Assembly (NCBI GenBank): GCA_025766275.1
Contig: JAFKAC010000002.1
Location: 310,001-374,000, forward strand
Reading direction: 5' to 3'
Source of the DNA: Lactarius indigo
Taxonomy: Eukaryota; Basidiomycota; Agaricomycetes; Russulales; Russulaceae
Length of the DNA stretch: 64,000 nt
Below are positions 12,559 to 25,790 of the stretch, one piece after another. Position 1 is the stretch's first letter; the number at the start of each line of letters is the position of its first letter. Position numbers and translations under genes: made by a program. The notes beneath the pieces are model-generated. The model was given only the letters and a program-made list of their open reading frames with translations, made no database searches and was not told the DNA's origin.

Positions 12559-12583
12559 GCTGTTTGATTTGTTGGATTGGAAC

Positions 12584-12605
12584 GAGAGAGAGAGAGAGAG
12601 AGAGA
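12584..12605 (+). repeat. (GA)n dinucleotide microsatellite
   Basis: A pure GA run begins 26 bases after the GIS2 stop codon, in the presumed 3' UTR. Confidence 0.85.
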
Positions 12606-12812
12606 TGCTTGTTGCTCCTTTTTCTTTTCTTTGTTTTTTTCTTGTCGTCAATTTCAATGCTTGTCCGCCCCTGTGAGAATGCGTTACATAATAAAACGTG
12701 TCCCCGAGTATTACCTAACCTGAGCGCCTCTATTGGCCCCGCCCCAATTACCGTGATTTTTATTTTATTTTTTCTCTCTTACAACAACTCGACATCCCTT
12801 TCCCCTCCTCCC

Positions 12813-13556
12813 ATGCACGCCACCGCAGCAGCACTCCGTATCGTGCGTCGCGGCCTCGCAACCGCCGCAGCCCACCCACCCCACGCCGCCGCCGCCTCGG
12901 CAACCTCGACGACGACGGTGTCCGCTGCCAGCGCGATCCCGCTCTCCAACGTCGAGGCGCAGTGGGCGTCACTCAGCTCCTCCGAGCAGGCCGCCGTGCA
13001 CCAGCAGCTCGAGGCGCTCCAGCAGAAGGACTGGAAGACCCTCTCGCATGCCGAGAAGAAAGCAGGTGCGTCGTCTAGTAAATACGTGCATATATACTTT
13101 ACTTACTGACCCTGTTTTTTTTTTTTTTTTTTTGCCAGCGTATTATGTGGCTTTTGGGCCTCATGGCCCCCGTACCCCCGTCAGTCCACCCGGCACCACT
13201 GTCAAGGTCGTCGCTGGTGTCGGCGTTCTCATCGGCACCGCCGGGTTGATCTACGGTGGTATTCGCTCCGTCGGTGGGTTCACATTTTCCTCTCTCTCTC
13301 TACTTGTTACATACATGCCCAATTAATTTCTCTCTCGAACACACAGCCCCACCGCCACCAAAGACGATCACGAAGGAGTGGGAAGAGGCTGCCAACGAGC
13401 GCGCCAAAGAGCTCAAAATCAACCCCATTACCGGTCCGTGATATCCCCTTTTATGCTTTGTTTTGCTCACGGAATTACGTGAACGTCCCCCCCGTCCTAT
13501 CAATAGGTATCTCATCGGACGGATATGCTGGCAAGGGCTTCGTTACACACAAATAG
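12813..13556 (+). CDS. COX5: Cytochrome c oxidase subunit IV (Cox5)
   Basis: Nuclear-encoded inner-membrane subunit of respiratory complex IV. Four exons: 12813-13065, 13139-13273, 13347-13433 and 13507-13556, giving 174 aa. Residues 1-40 form an Ala/Arg-rich, acid-free mitochondrial presequence (MHATAAALRIVRRGLATAAA). The matrix domain shows the family signatures VEAQWASLSSSEQ and KDWKTLSHAEKKAAYYVAFG. One transmembrane helix follows at about residues 108-125 (VVAGVGVLIGTAGLIYGGI). The intermembrane tail has KEWEEAANERAKELKINPITG and ends GFVTHK. The four exons keep phase with no frameshift. It is convergent with RPN8. Confidence 0.93.
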
Positions 13557-13806
13557 AACAATTGGTATGGCGGGGTATGCTGTTGCGGTGCGCGGCTGGG
13601 GCTCTTATCGTTGCTTTTATTCACCATCATCCCCTTTCCTTCTATTTTCTTTTTTCTTCAACTGTCTTACATTTGCGGTATCATCTCCCCGCTGCCGTAT
13701 TCACACTTGCTTACCCCGCAATAAATAAATCGCTTTCTGGAGGGAAAAAAAAAGGAGGAATACAAGTTCTACATTGCGAGAACAAATGAGAGCTAATCAA
13801 TAGTTC
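13557..13806. terminator. Convergent 3' ends of COX5 and RPN8
   Basis: The 250-bp gap between two stop codons facing each other contains an AATAAATAAA signal near 13720, which could serve as a polyadenylation element for COX5. No coding sequence is seen. Confidence 0.45.
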
Positions 13807-15076
13807 CTATGTGGTTTTAGCATCTGGCTTTTTGCTTGCGTTGTCCTTGTCCTTCTCACCCTCGGCCGTCTTCGTCTTTTCCTTTTCTTTATCCTTGCCC
13901 CCGCCGTCCTCCTCGAGCTCGGCGCGGCCAATCGTCGCCTTGTTGTCCACGAGATGCGTGCAGCGCAATGACGGCCCTCAGGAGACTGCTGAGATACACG
14001 ACGAGGAGCGCGTCGTTCGTGGTGCTCGCAAAGCCCGTAGTGAGGGCGGGGTCGGCGAGGTCAGGGAGGAGGTTGAACGCGTCCTGGAGGAGGTAGACGA
14101 CCTGGTGGTTCACGGGCGCCGCGCCAGCGCGCGACGTCGACGAGGTAGCGCTGCACGTCCGAAGAGGCGCGCCGCGAGCCCCCGCAGCGACGCGAGCTGC
14201 TCCGAGACGCGCGTCGCGAGCGTCGTCGTCGTCGAGTCCTTGATATCGCGCAGCAGATGCTCGACGCCGATCTCCTCCGCCTCTTCCGCCTCGATCGCCG
14301 AAGGCGCGTGTAGGAACGTCTTGCGCGTTTCCGTGCCGTCCTGCGATGGTGGGGGGTAAACCACCAAAATCAGTCAACTGAGCAGGTTTTTAAAAAAAAA
14401 AAAAAAACACAGCGCACGTCTTTGATCTCTTCGACGGCAAAGTACGCGTCGGTCGGGATGCCGACCGTGTGTGGACGCACGTCGACGATGACCATCACCG
14501 GCCGCGCGATGAAGCGCTTGAAGAGCTCGTTTATCTCCAGATCAGCCGCGCGGAGCTTCGGGCCCGTATGGTACCACCCAATCATGCGTTCCCGCGCTAC
14601 ACATACATAACGCATTACACACTTTTGGTCCAAATAAACATAAAATAAAACGCACCGTTGACCTTCTTGAACATCTCGAACATCGACTCGACGTAGTTGT
14701 GGTCCAGGAACCACGTCTTGGCGTCCCGGTCGTCCTCCTCGAACGGCACGCCGAACGAGTTGGCGACGTTGATCGACCGCCCGTTGTCCTGCCCGAGCAG
14801 CACGCCGACGACGCGCTTCGACGAGCCGCGGGCGACGCTGCGCGCAGTGGTGGTCTGTCACGGAGAGCAAGACGAGCGGGATGAACGACTGGTTCATAGC
14901 TCTATTCGTCGGCTCGCGCTACTCGATGGAGAAGGTCAAAAAAAAAAAGGGTGGGGCGCACCGACAGGTCGTGGCAGCGAGCGCCGTTAGCTGGTTGTGA
15001 GTGAGTCGTCAGCATGGCGGGTTGGGGATGCGCTAGTCGGGGGGGGGCTCACCTGCTCTGTTGTAGTTGCGACCAT
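13807..15076 (-). CDS. RPN8: 26S proteasome lid subunit Rpn8 (MPN domain)
   Basis: Non-catalytic MPN subunit that pairs with Rpn11 in the 19S lid. Four exons on the minus strand: 15053-15076, 14656-14901, 14418-14596 and 13807-14340. The first encodes only MVATTTEQ. The MPN core runs [44 protein letters not shown] and [17 protein letters not shown]; it lacks the JAMM metal ligands, as Rpn8 should. The C-terminus is a helical region and a Lys/Asp/Glu-rich tail. Five single-base insertions (near 14879, 14846, 14162, 14126 and 13954) interrupt the frame. Removing all five gives exactly 325 aa, the normal length. An essential single-copy gene with only +1 insertions points to sequence error. Its 5' end recurs as fragments inside the downstream array. 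Confidence 0.92.
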
Positions 15077-15376
15077 TAGGAAAGAGAGGGAGTAGATGGA
15101 AGACGGGAACGGAGCTTTGGGACGCGCACAACCTGCAACTACTGGTAAGATACGCGCGTCGTGAGTGTGTGATTCGTAAGCACCGTCACGTGGAATCGCG
15201 GAGACTAATTGAATCATCAAATTACTCCTAGCCAGTGCGCGTTCTACAGCTTCTCTCTCTCTCTCTAATGCTGCATATCAAGACCAACCCTTCTGGTCGT
15301 GGGGTGTGGTCCAAAATATATACTTAATAGCTGATGCCTCTCAGTAACTAGAAGACTGACGCATCGCAGGTATTCT
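15077..15376. promoter_or_regulatory. RPN8 promoter / 3' flank of helicase copy 1
   Basis: Three hundred bases separate RPN8 from the stop of helicase copy 1, with both genes on the minus strand. The block 15151-15190 (CGTCGTGAGTGTGTGATTCG and onward) recurs near 25983, 35648, 46768 and 47753, showing it is part of the duplicated unit. A (CT)n microsatellite lies at 15251-15267. Confidence 0.6.
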
Positions 15377-18300
15377 TCATGCACCTCTTCCCCACCGCCA
15401 GGGGGAGTCCTCCGCCCCCTGCTCGCGAGCTATGTGTTCGAATTCCAACGCGCGTGTATTTGAATGGTGCTGTTGGTGGTTGGAGCCCCCAATAGGTGCC
15501 CCGCACTCTGTGCAACGTGCCGATTCCATAGCACCTCCGCACTGTAAAGGTCACGTTAGCTGTCTGCATTGAGGGGAATCGAAGCTGTTTGACGGACGTC
15601 ACCAATTACAAATGTGTGTCCGTTCTCACAGTTGTAGAAGTGGCCCCTATGCGCTGCGGGAAAAAATACTGTTATCGATACTCGCTTCCCGCCGAGGGTC
15701 GAAAGCTTACAGAAACCAAATGCTTTTACGATGTCTTCCTTTTCTTTCAAGGACAAAGGTTCATATCCACTCTCCGTCCGGAGATGTGTCGCCAGTGCGT
15801 TGTACTCCTTCACGAATTTGTCTCCCTTTTCGCCGCAGTTTTGCGTGAACCACACTCTCTCGGATCTCAGCCCGGCTGTATCGGCAACCGGGCGACTGCG
15901 AATATATGTTATCTCAAGTCTTTTCATCTCGCGACTAACGGTATCCGCCTCTAGCTGTGCCTTGGCGCTGAGTTGGTTTCGGCGATCGTTGTTGAGGAGA
16001 CCTTGTCGCGATAGAAGTGTGCGTTCTGCAAGAATTTCGAACCGGAACAGTTCCAGCTTGCCGCGGAGGATGTTACCCCAGCCTGAGCCGCCAAACGAGA
16101 CGCTGATGACTTCTCCGCAATATCGAGATGCCTTCTTCGCGTCACGAATGCAGGACTCGTAGATGAACGACACGAACGACCGCCATAAGCGTTCGTGGCG
16201 GAGAACGAATTCATCCCTAGGACGCGACATTAAGACCTTCGATGCGGCTCTGCGCGAATTTCTGCCAACGTGTACCGCAATTCGAGAGATACGAAGAAGG
16301 CTTCGACTTGAAAACGCGTATCGGCCTTGTGCGGAGGCTGGCCAATCTTCTTGTTCACTTCCATCATCGCTACGGGTTCAGGTGTGTCAGTAGCCCGGTC
16401 TGGATCGCTTGCTATTGCGGAAAGTTCGAGGCGATAGAGTGTTGCAAGTGCCGCGCCATACGCCTTCACATGGGGTCCGCGGGTCCGTGCGACATCGGCG
16501 ACCTTCTTGTACAGCTTGAGGAGGTCACAGACTGACCTTGTTCCATGCTCTTCCTTCCTCTCCAGAAAAGCCATGGACGCTCGTCATACTCGCCTGGGAG
16601 ATTTCCTCATGGGGGAGCGGCTCGGACTCTGGGCCAAAACGAGCCCTGCGATGTGCAGAAAGGATGGGCGGATAAAAGGGGATTGACTTTGCTTCGACCT
16701 TCGCGCTGTCGAGTCTCCTCGAAAATTCTTCGACTTCAGGGCCGATTGCCTCTATTGCGGACGACATTGTGCTCGCCACGTTCTGTTCGAGGATATCTAG
16801 GGTTGCTCTCTTTGTAACGCGGCCATATCGGAGGGCGGTGATCGGTCCACGGCAGGTGGGGCAGGAAGGAGGCGTTTGGAAGTTCACCGGTGGCGCCTTC
16901 GTGGCCGTGAAAACGCCCATAGCATCCGACTCGTAGTATTCCGACATCTTACAATGGCCGTCTAGCGTTTCAACCGTGAAAATGTGTCCGCATTCCAACT
17001 TGATCAGGCGCTCCGAGATATCGTCCGAGCTAAGATCGATCTCGTCCAGACGCCTTTGCATAATGAAATCGACGATGTCGGCCTTACGCTTCGTCCGGAA
17101 GGCATACAACGCATGTCTGCTTGTCGCAAGGTTCTCCGCAGACTATAAAGCACACTATGAGACACAGCCAGCCCAGGTAAAAATCGAAAAGAAGGAAACC
17201 ACGTACTCGACGGACACACATGACCGCACTCCAGTCGCCATTCGCAAGCCTTGTCACAAGGTAAGCGAGAACATATCTGTCGACCACAAATTAGTCTCAA
17301 GTGAGGAAATCCCGACCCATTCGCGAAAGCTCACCGAACCACATACCACCGGACACGAAGTGGTGGGGACAGCACCATTCACACGGCTCCATACACGGTG
17401 GGCAGGGCTCCCAGCATTCCTTTTGGCATTTCTGGTGATCACACCGCTTGCGGCACGATTGTGAGCATTTTGGATTGCACGAGTGATCCGAAGAACAAGC
17501 GAGGCCACACAAGTGTTGGCATTTGAGCGTTCGTTCGCAAGGATGGGTCTTGTGATGCGTGCGAACAGGAGGAAGAGCGCCCGCACCGGGGGCCGCATTA
17601 CCGCGCGTAGCCGTTTGGCAGTCAGTGGCATCGAGATTTACATGTTCGGCTGCAGCACGTGGTCTGGTTTCCGCAAATTTCCATGCATTCGAAGCTGGAG
17701 GGATCTACGCCACAAGCCGTGGTGATGCTATGTTCGCAGCCTGGTAGACGCTTCGACACTTGAGCGACGCATTCGATAGTCCCCAAATTCCCGAGTTCAT
17801 GACTAGGGACACGCGTCAAATGGGGTCTAGAAGGGAATTTTATGGAGGCACTTGCCAAGGAACAGATTTTGCAATGTGTCCACACGGAAGCTCGACGTCG
17901 TACATGGGGAACATGCAGTCCCCGCAATCATCAGAGCATAGCTTCGGACACGGATGAGCCCTGGGACAGGTAACCCTGACACAGGGCTGATTGCATTTCA
18001 TCCTTCTGTGACTATCTAGGTCGGGGTGACACTGAAACGCTTCGGTCAGCTAGCGCACAACGTGAATGGTAAATAATTTACCATTGAGGGACATACGTGT
18101 CCACACGATAGACGATATTCACAAGGTCGGAGACAGCCACCTTCAGGAGCGTGCGCTAGGTAATTGCCCCGGCTCGGAGATTAGTTGCTTTACTTCGGGA
18201 TGACGCGGGCAAACTATTGGGAAATCCGTGACCAATCTGGTCTTCTTTCTGCCATCTCGTCCAAGACGGTCCTCCATGTCTCGTTCTTCCTGAGGTTAGG

Positions 18301-21300
18301 AGCGTTCCCAAGGATGTAAAGGCCAGTGCTTGGCTCGGGATAGTGCGACGTTTATCCTATTGGAACTCTGGAGATATTCAAAGACCATCAACTTTGAGTC
18401 AGCGAAATTATTAGGCTGCGTACTTTCAAAAAGCCAATTGAGGCATTGGCTTCCTCAAAGGCACCAGAGTTTCTAACCAACGAAATGATCACGATCTTGG
18501 CCTCCTGTCCTTGGAAAGTATCTACTGTTCCAATGCGGATCTTCAAAACGATTAGAACAGTCAATAATCAGAGGTCCACGGTGGTAGGTACCCACGTGTC
18601 GAGCGACCTGAACTTGAGCAAATCCTATGTCGTCATCACCCGCGAGTCCCGTATGCTCTAGCTGCTCTTCGTCGCGTTCATCTACACTAACTGCAACCTC
18701 GAGATCTTTCAGAGCTGCGCGGACCTTTTGTAGTTGTCCTAGGTAAGCACAGAGTACGGCAATGTCCCCAGCACCATCATAGGGACCCTGCTTAAGAAAG
18801 TATAATACAAGGTCGCGTATCATGGCAACCTGATCAAACAGATAAGTAAGTTTTGAGGTTGGGGGTTTATTGAGGTAATACGCCGACGTGCCTCGAACAT
18901 GTTGTATTTCGAAACCGAGTCGTCTTCAGAGTTCTCCGGATTGTCGTGTGAAAAGAAGACGACGTCCTTCTCCATGCCCTGCACGGGGGGATAACCTCGA
19001 ACAACTTCGTTGTCCTCGAAGCTTGGGGTATAAAATTGTCCTGCATGAACGCCTAAGACCGCGACTCTATCTGTCTACGAGAGGGGAACTGCGTACCGTA
19101 CAAAGTGGGAAATGCTGGGCCGCATTCGCCGCTGCATGTTGATCTGCGACATGCACATTCCCCCATCGGAAAGTCGCTCCATGAGCGATCTATCGAACTT
19201 GAACAGCTCCCGCCCGGACTTGCTATCCATAGATAAAGCTTTCGGGGGTATATTAGCTTCATGAGAAGAGAGGGACGTGGATTGACCGGTGACCCACGAA
19301 ACGTAGCTAAATTTGGGCGTAGTTGTTTCGGGTCCCCAATACAGATAAGGTGCTCGACTAGTTTTCGAAGTGATGTGATGAGTGTAAATACGCGGAGTAT
19401 GTATGCTTTCGGCGAATACCTGAAGGGACAAGAGAGGCTAGAATGTGCGCTTCGAGGACTTGACCGGCTTCCTCTACCATGAGAACCTTCGGCCCAACGC
19501 TCTAATTGTCCTGTTAACACGAACGTGGTGTGCAATCATATCATTCCGGACGAACCGTGAGCAAGGAGACAAGCTTGGCCGCGCCTACCATACGAAGACC
19601 ATCAGGCCGTACTGTTCACAATTGTTTGCGAATAGTTTGCGAATACACACCAGTTGTAGTGCAGGCAATCAGGTCGACACGACTGAGGAGTCTACGTCGA
19701 GCCTACCCACGAGCTCAATACAGTCGGCAGCACAAGTAAACAAATCGACTTACTTCGTCCTGTATGTCTTCGTAGACTTTGCAAACGTCCTTGTACTGGT
19801 CTTTTAGCTGGTTGAACTCGGCTAGGAGGGATTCGTAAGCCATATTCCGCATGCCATCTTCCCATGATTCTACAAGGCGCTGTCTTTCGGAAATTGACAT
19901 CGACCAGACGTTATAGACACTCGTCAGTTGTTCAAGGGAGCGACTGCCAGAGGGAACGCGCGGAATCTGGCCTTTGAAACCTAGTTCGTTAAAGAATATT
20001 ACCCGTGAATCTGACTCGGCTCCCTTCTGGCCTGCGGCTTTCATTGAGGAAGATGGACGAGGCTGGATGAATTGAATATCTCGGCCATTCTTCCAAAGTG
20101 CGTAGACCCCTGAAATTTCGGGGTCCCGAGAAGCCTCCTTTCCCTTCGAAACTCGCGTCCATTCCCCGTTCTCTACTTCGTCTTCCGTGATACGCTGAAA
20201 GAGCTCTGCAATCCAAAACGGTGGCCCTCTGAGGGAATCCGCGTGCTGAGGATATTGAAAGTTGAGGAATCTCTCGGCGTCTTCCCAAGTTAGCTCAGGA
20301 TGCTGTATCCGATTTATGACGCGCGTCATCACCTCTTCTACTCGCTTCATGACAGCGAATTCACGTCCTATTCGTCGGTCTAGATCCACATGAGCCGCAA
20401 GCTGTTCCAACTTGTACAGGCTGTACTGCTCGATACGTTCGTCGGTCGTTCTGGACCCGAGGCGCACGACGTTTGCCGTTATTTGGGCGTCGAGAACGGA
20501 AGTGAGCATGTGATCGAGCAGCGTGATTTGTGAACGCGATCAGAACTGGAATTGCGTGAGAACGACCACCGCATAGACGACTTCGCTCACCTATTGGTCT
20601 GATTTTACTCGAGAAGAGGACTCGAAGGATTTCCTTTCCCGTGAAACTCTGACACCTACGTCAGAACGAACGAAAAAGTTCTTTCTTATGTCGAAGATCT
20701 CCGCACCTTTCCCGTTCCGGGAGGGCTAACGACTTGATAATCAGTGGTGGAATTCTGGTACGGAGATCGAGGGGCATACCCTTGAATTAAAGAGATTTCC
20801 CGCGTGAGCGTACCAATGACCGCGTCAATCTGAGATGGATCCAATTCGCTCGAATGCAGCAGCTCTTGACGCGCAATCGCTACAGACGTCGCATCATTTA
20901 CATCGATACTCGAAATCGTTTCTCCCGGTCGGGCCAAGCATTGGAGATTATACTTGAACCGCGGAACGCGCGTATATCGCGGAGGTCCAACTGGGATGGA
21001 GGCAAGATTTCCAGAGTACGATATAAAATCAGCGAAGGGAACGGAAGTGGGTTCGACGTCCTTGAGTGTCTGAAGGAACGGGTGGAGAGCCTCAAACAGG
21101 ATTTTGTTATCTATCAGGACGGCGAACGTCGACTCATCGACAGAAATCGGCTGACGGCGCAAAGCCATAAGTTCAATTTCAACATCAAAGAACGAAATTC
21201 GAAGCTGAATTGTGTTTTCATTGGTGGATTCTGCAATTTCCGCACCTCGAGAGACGATGATTCCGAGGAATACCTGGAATTGACCAGGAGAAATGAGGGC

Positions 21301-23456
21301 AAGAGCGACGAGACTCCCTTGTTGCAAGCGCTTAGAATGTTCCCAATATTCAGCTCTCTTTCTTCCATCTTCGTCCCGAGGAGCGCCAGGAGGTGAGTCA
21401 AGCACAAGGCCGACGGTGAAATTACGTCGTTCGGCCTTTAAAGGTGCAAAACTAACAGCAGTATAGAGCTGAAAATATACCGAATTAACGCCAGAGGTCT
21501 TATATGCGCCGCCATAAGACGACAGCAATTTTTCTAGAAGCGTAGGGTGGTCCCTGAGTCATGAGACCAGCTCTAGAGGCCCACATAACCTCGAGGTCTC
21601 TCCTAATCTCCAAAACTGATTTCCGAATAGAAGATCTTTGAAGCAACATAATCAGCATAAAGCGATGACAAAAAACAAAAAAAAAAAAAAAAAAAAACAA
21701 TAGAAATGGCTGCGCACATCATCTCCTTCCCTCAATAATCGAAACTGTATGTCGAGATGTCGTTCCATCGAACTCACGGGTAAATGGTGTGGTGCAGAAG
21801 GAAGAAAGACTGGGAGATAAGGTGGTAATGGACATAGAAGCTCGTCGTTCGTCGGCACGATACGGATATTACTAATGTCAGTGAAATCATTATCGTGGCG
21901 GGGTCCCCCTCCGCGCCGCAATGTACCGGGAGGGTCAGTAAATTTGTTCCAGTCGAGATGTAAGTGCCTCCTGCATCTGACTGGCGGTGAATCTTCCGTG
22001 CGGGGCGCGTCTCCGCAACGTTTCTGCATCGTCGAATTCTCTACCCACGATCTGACTGAGTCGGCTCATATCCTTCTCAAGTTCTCCCAATGTTAGGTTC
22101 CGGACCTGCGCGGTTGACGAAGTGATGGGGTCCTGGAAGGTCGGAGGCGACGCGCTCACAGCTGAGGCCCAAATATTGAACCACGATGAGAGATCTTCGA
22201 CCAAGTCATGTAGTTCGGGGTGATTCTTTATGGCGCTTTTGACGCGCGAAAAATACCTGTCCAGAGCGGTCGAGCGCGGCACTGGAGTAGAAACTGGATA
22301 CCTACTGCAACAGAACTGTTGAAAGTGACCTGAAGACCTCCACACCATTTAATGTGTTTCTGCCGCGACACAAGGCAAGCCAGGCGTGCGATCTGTCCAG
22401 GTCTGGGCCTCTATCATCTCGCGCATACATTCGCGGGTAGTCGAATGAAAGCCAGCATAGTTTTGGTCGAGTAGAGCATATATTGCGCTGAAATAACTTA
22501 TTAGGCCAGTGTCTGATGTGAATATACGATACGATTTACTTTGTATTTGTATGCATCGTTGTCTTCAGTACTAAGTCTGACGACAAGAACTATGACGTGT
22601 CGACAAGAATATTGTCAAGATGGGATTATAACTTCCATTTTCACTTGAGACCAACCTTGATAATAGGAAAATACCCCTTCTGGTATGATAGCGTTGACGA
22701 TCCAGCGCCGGCATTGACGGCGACCGGCGAAAATCTCAACACGTCGCTGATGCGAAGCAACGCGTTACTCTACGCACAATGTCACTTTGAGATTGTTGAT
22801 GCCTGAAGATGATTGGACGTACATGAACAATTGTATCAAGGAATGCCTGTCGCAGGAGTGTATAAGATGGGTCACTTTTGATGCGCCATAGCGAATCGAC
22901 TGACCTGAGCCTGACTGGGGTTCTACGATGTATGAATGATTAGGAATTCAGAGTGTCTGATTGGAGTCACCCCTACCCATGCTTTGTTTCGAGAATTGAC
23001 ACTTGCAAGGATTCTAGAAAACCCCTCAACATTGTTCGGACCTCGGAACCAAGTTCGGAACGTATAGTTGTCGGCGAGGTACAGCTTGAGGTGATTGTGA
23101 GCTTCATCTGGACGGAGTGTGTGCTGAGCGTCCACTTCGGAGCCGTTGTTCATCGCCTAATCCTTCCAGGGAGAAAAAGTCTGGCGATTGGTCCTCCGCT
23201 ATCTGTGGCATTTGAAGTCTCCGACATCTGGGATTTTGCCTCATGCTTGAACTGTGCAGTCGAATGAGCGGTCGCAAGCACCAGTCGACCAATAAAAAGA
23301 GCAGATTCCTCTGGGAACTCCAGTTAGGTCGATAGGCGGTGTGCCACCACGGCCATCGGCGCCTCCCCGAACACCTCGACTCCCACGGCCTCGGGGACCT
23401 CCGCTTCTTGTTCCGCTTCCACATCCGCGGCGGCCACCAGAACTATTTGCTGACAT
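15377..23456 (-). pseudogene. ZNFX1/Hrr1-like helicase, array copy 1 (broken)
   Basis: First member of the tandem array, with the full layout. The CCCH exon starts at 23456 (MSANSSGG); finger C-x8-C-x5-C-x3-H. Walker A GPPGTGK is at 20706-20727, the EEAG Walker B variant near 19450-19485 and GDPKQLRP near 19320-19350. The NFX1-type cluster is at 17000-17950, the RING-like module at 16830-17000 and the C-terminal RZ finger at 15440-15660. The RZ finger is the most canonical of the four: CENGHTFVIGD, CGGAMES, CTECGAPIGGSNH. The frame is repeatedly broken: +1 near 23253 in the CCCH finger itself, +1 near 21725, +1 in the NFX1 region near 17360, several 1-nt indels at 16070-16530 and a roughly 24-nt loss near 16650. 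Mixed insertions and deletions suggest real decay, partly overlaid by the sequencing insertions seen in neighbouring genes. Confidence 0.8.
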
Positions 23457-25790
23457 TTGAAAGAGTAAAGCCCAGATCAAAATGTGAGACGAGCTAGGGG
23501 AAGTTGAGGATAATGATAGGGGTCAAGCAGTAAGCCGAGCGAGCGCCTGCGTGGCGAGCGAGCCACACGAGGCTTCAGCGCGATGCCATCCTGATGCTAT
23601 CCCGGACTTACCATTGGTTCACTATATGCGGTAAGCCGCAAATGTCGCCCGTTTCGATAGAGCGGCAGAGAACCCTATTCTACAGGAAATGACGTGTTAC
23701 CGGATTCTAAGGAGAATCCTTGCATGCCGAATACCCACCCCAACAGAACATACTACTAGGCTTCCAAAAGCCTATCCACCCTTGATTACGAGACGTAGAC
23801 ACAGAACAAAAGGACCCTCATAGCATTTGAGTTATTATTCTAGACCGGTAGCAGAATGGAATAAGTGTAGGTGGGGTTCGGCGGGCGGGAGACGTTCCAA
23901 GGTGATTTCAGCATGGCAATAAAAATGGCGCTCGTCGAAATATCACCGAGAAGAGATACCCTCCGTCCATACTCGCTCCATAATACGTCTCCCAGAGTCA
24001 TTTTCCAGAACTCGTGAGTCGTGACCGGATGACCATCCGCAAACTCAAGTGCCTGAAGACGAAATGTTGTCTCTGGGGTTGCCATGGGACCTGGGTAAGC
24101 CTTCTCTCCCGATGTACATGTCCAAAGTAAATGCCATATCTTATGGTCTGTGCAGTCGCCATGAATATGTGTAATTTTGATCGGAACATTCGCTGAGCGG
24201 CAGGAAGCAGTAGCCAACGAGAGGTCATCGATCATCAGCAGAGTTCTCGAGACTGAGCGTTCCCTATGGAGTCGAGTATCGTAAGCACTAGCCATGATCG
24301 TTGAATTACTGTAACCCCGACATACTCTGATAATCGTTGTCCCTAAGCGCAGCTCCGCAAGGACTATAAATATCGTCCTAATGGCACCTCAGCTATAGCG
24401 CGAATGCAAACCTCCATCTATCATTGAAAGAAGGTCCGCCGCATATGAGATCTCCTTCTGTTTCTTGTTCTGTTTACGTCTTGAAACAGGACGGGCAATA
24501 TCACGATGGAACACATGGTGGAACAGACGAACCCGTTCAACATGTTATGTAATCTATATTTCGATTTTTTTTCTTGTTGTATGATACAGCCTGAGTGAGG
24601 CGGCCTCGACCTTTGGGCATCCTTTAAACAATAACAGCTTCGATAACGGCTGATTGATGGGGTCCACCGATTACATGCAACTGATTAACGTCTTGCCGAT
24701 AAAGACAAATCCTAACATAGCACCAAGCTTAGCACTATGTCCACTACTGTAGTGCGGTGACACAGGACGATTCCATTCGGGTTCCTACCATGATACCCAA
24801 AGCATGAGGTCACGACGGAATCCAGGAGTATGGTGTCAAATAATTGCGATCAGAAGCCCGCAATTTCTGATAACGGGAATCTAAGCCACGAAGCCTATGC
24901 ATGTTTCTCAAACGGCTCAAGGCACCGGGAAAGGTCCTACAGCAATACGGCACTGATACAACGCCCTGGAAACCCGGCACAAAGTTCTGTCCGATCGATG
25001 GTGAACAATCGCAACACAAGCACACTCAGGTTCCGCAAAGTGTGGATCGAATCTCCGAGACAAACTTGCAGGGCCACTCGATTGCTGAAGCGGGGTCGGA
25101 CAAAATGGCTTAGACAGTCAACCTGACTGACACAACTCACGACGTGCAGCGCTCACAGCCCCAGAGATCGAAGCGATATCGGTAGTTATAGTAGTAAAGT
25201 GAAGATTGTCGTGCCAATATCTTCGTGTCATAATTCTCGGGCAGCACAATACGTCGTCGTGATCGCGATGGCGGGGCCTCTAGAATGGTCATCTTCGAAT
25301 AGAAACTGTTGATCATGCGCTACCGAGAATGGTTAGTCAGATCTACTCAGACTACGTAAACGGACCTTTGGTGTGCCATTGTGCAACCGATTGGTGCCAG
25401 TGGAATTCATCCGCCAATAATACGCCGCCTACTTCTGAAAAAAGTGAATGCGTCCCTCCGTCTCACGTTGTTGTCTCAGGGTGGTGGGTATGCTGGGTGC
25501 ACGTCGGAGTTGCATTGTTGTTGAATTCGGGCCGGCTTGTTGTCCTAGGGTGTGCCAGTTCTATACCCTAAGGCGCACAGGAAGGAAATCGAAAAAGGGT
25601 AGACAATGATACAGGTTAACCGATGGTACAATGCAGCAGCCAATATATGAAGACCCGCCACTCACGGACATCTATAATCTCTGCTTCGTTGTTATCTCTC
25701 ACAGGGACGAAGTTACAGCTACATTTTGAGGAGCACATGATAATTATAATCGTTGGTTCGCCCGGCGCACCTGATTGAGAGGGTGAATTT
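23457..25790. repeat. Array spacer 1-2, conserved upstream block
   Basis: The 5' flank of helicase copy 1. Stretches recur in the same order upstream of copy 2 (34231-35230) and copy 3 (43831-44760), for example the CTTCTGTTTCTTGTTCTGTT motif near 24450, 35115 and 44590. The distal part (about 24620-25560) matches 45215-46060 but is missing before copy 3's 3' end. A 151-codon minus-strand frame lies at 23840-24295 and is described separately. No other gene is recognised. Confidence 0.7.
23840..24295 (-). CDS. Hypothetical spacer ORF, 151 aa, recurring in decayed form
   Basis: I do not recognise this product. The frame runs from ATG to stop without low complexity. Frame-interrupted relatives occur at the same place upstream of copy 2 (about 34678-34950) and copy 3 (about 44229-44440); shared pieces include DDL/DDP..TAS, GEKAYPGPMA/GAKAYPDPMA and WKMTLG/WNMTLG. 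No motif, signal peptide or membrane span is evident. It may be the remnant of a second gene carried by the duplication unit, or an upstream exon of the helicase. Confidence 0.25.
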   Translation of the reverse strand: MASAYDTRLHRERSVSRTLLMIDDLSLATASCRSANVPIKITHIHGDCTDHKIWHLLWTCTSGEKAYPGPMATPETTFRLQALEFADGHPVTTHEFWKMTLGDVLWSEYGRRVSLLGDISTSAIFIAMLKSPWNVSRPPNPTYTYSILLPV

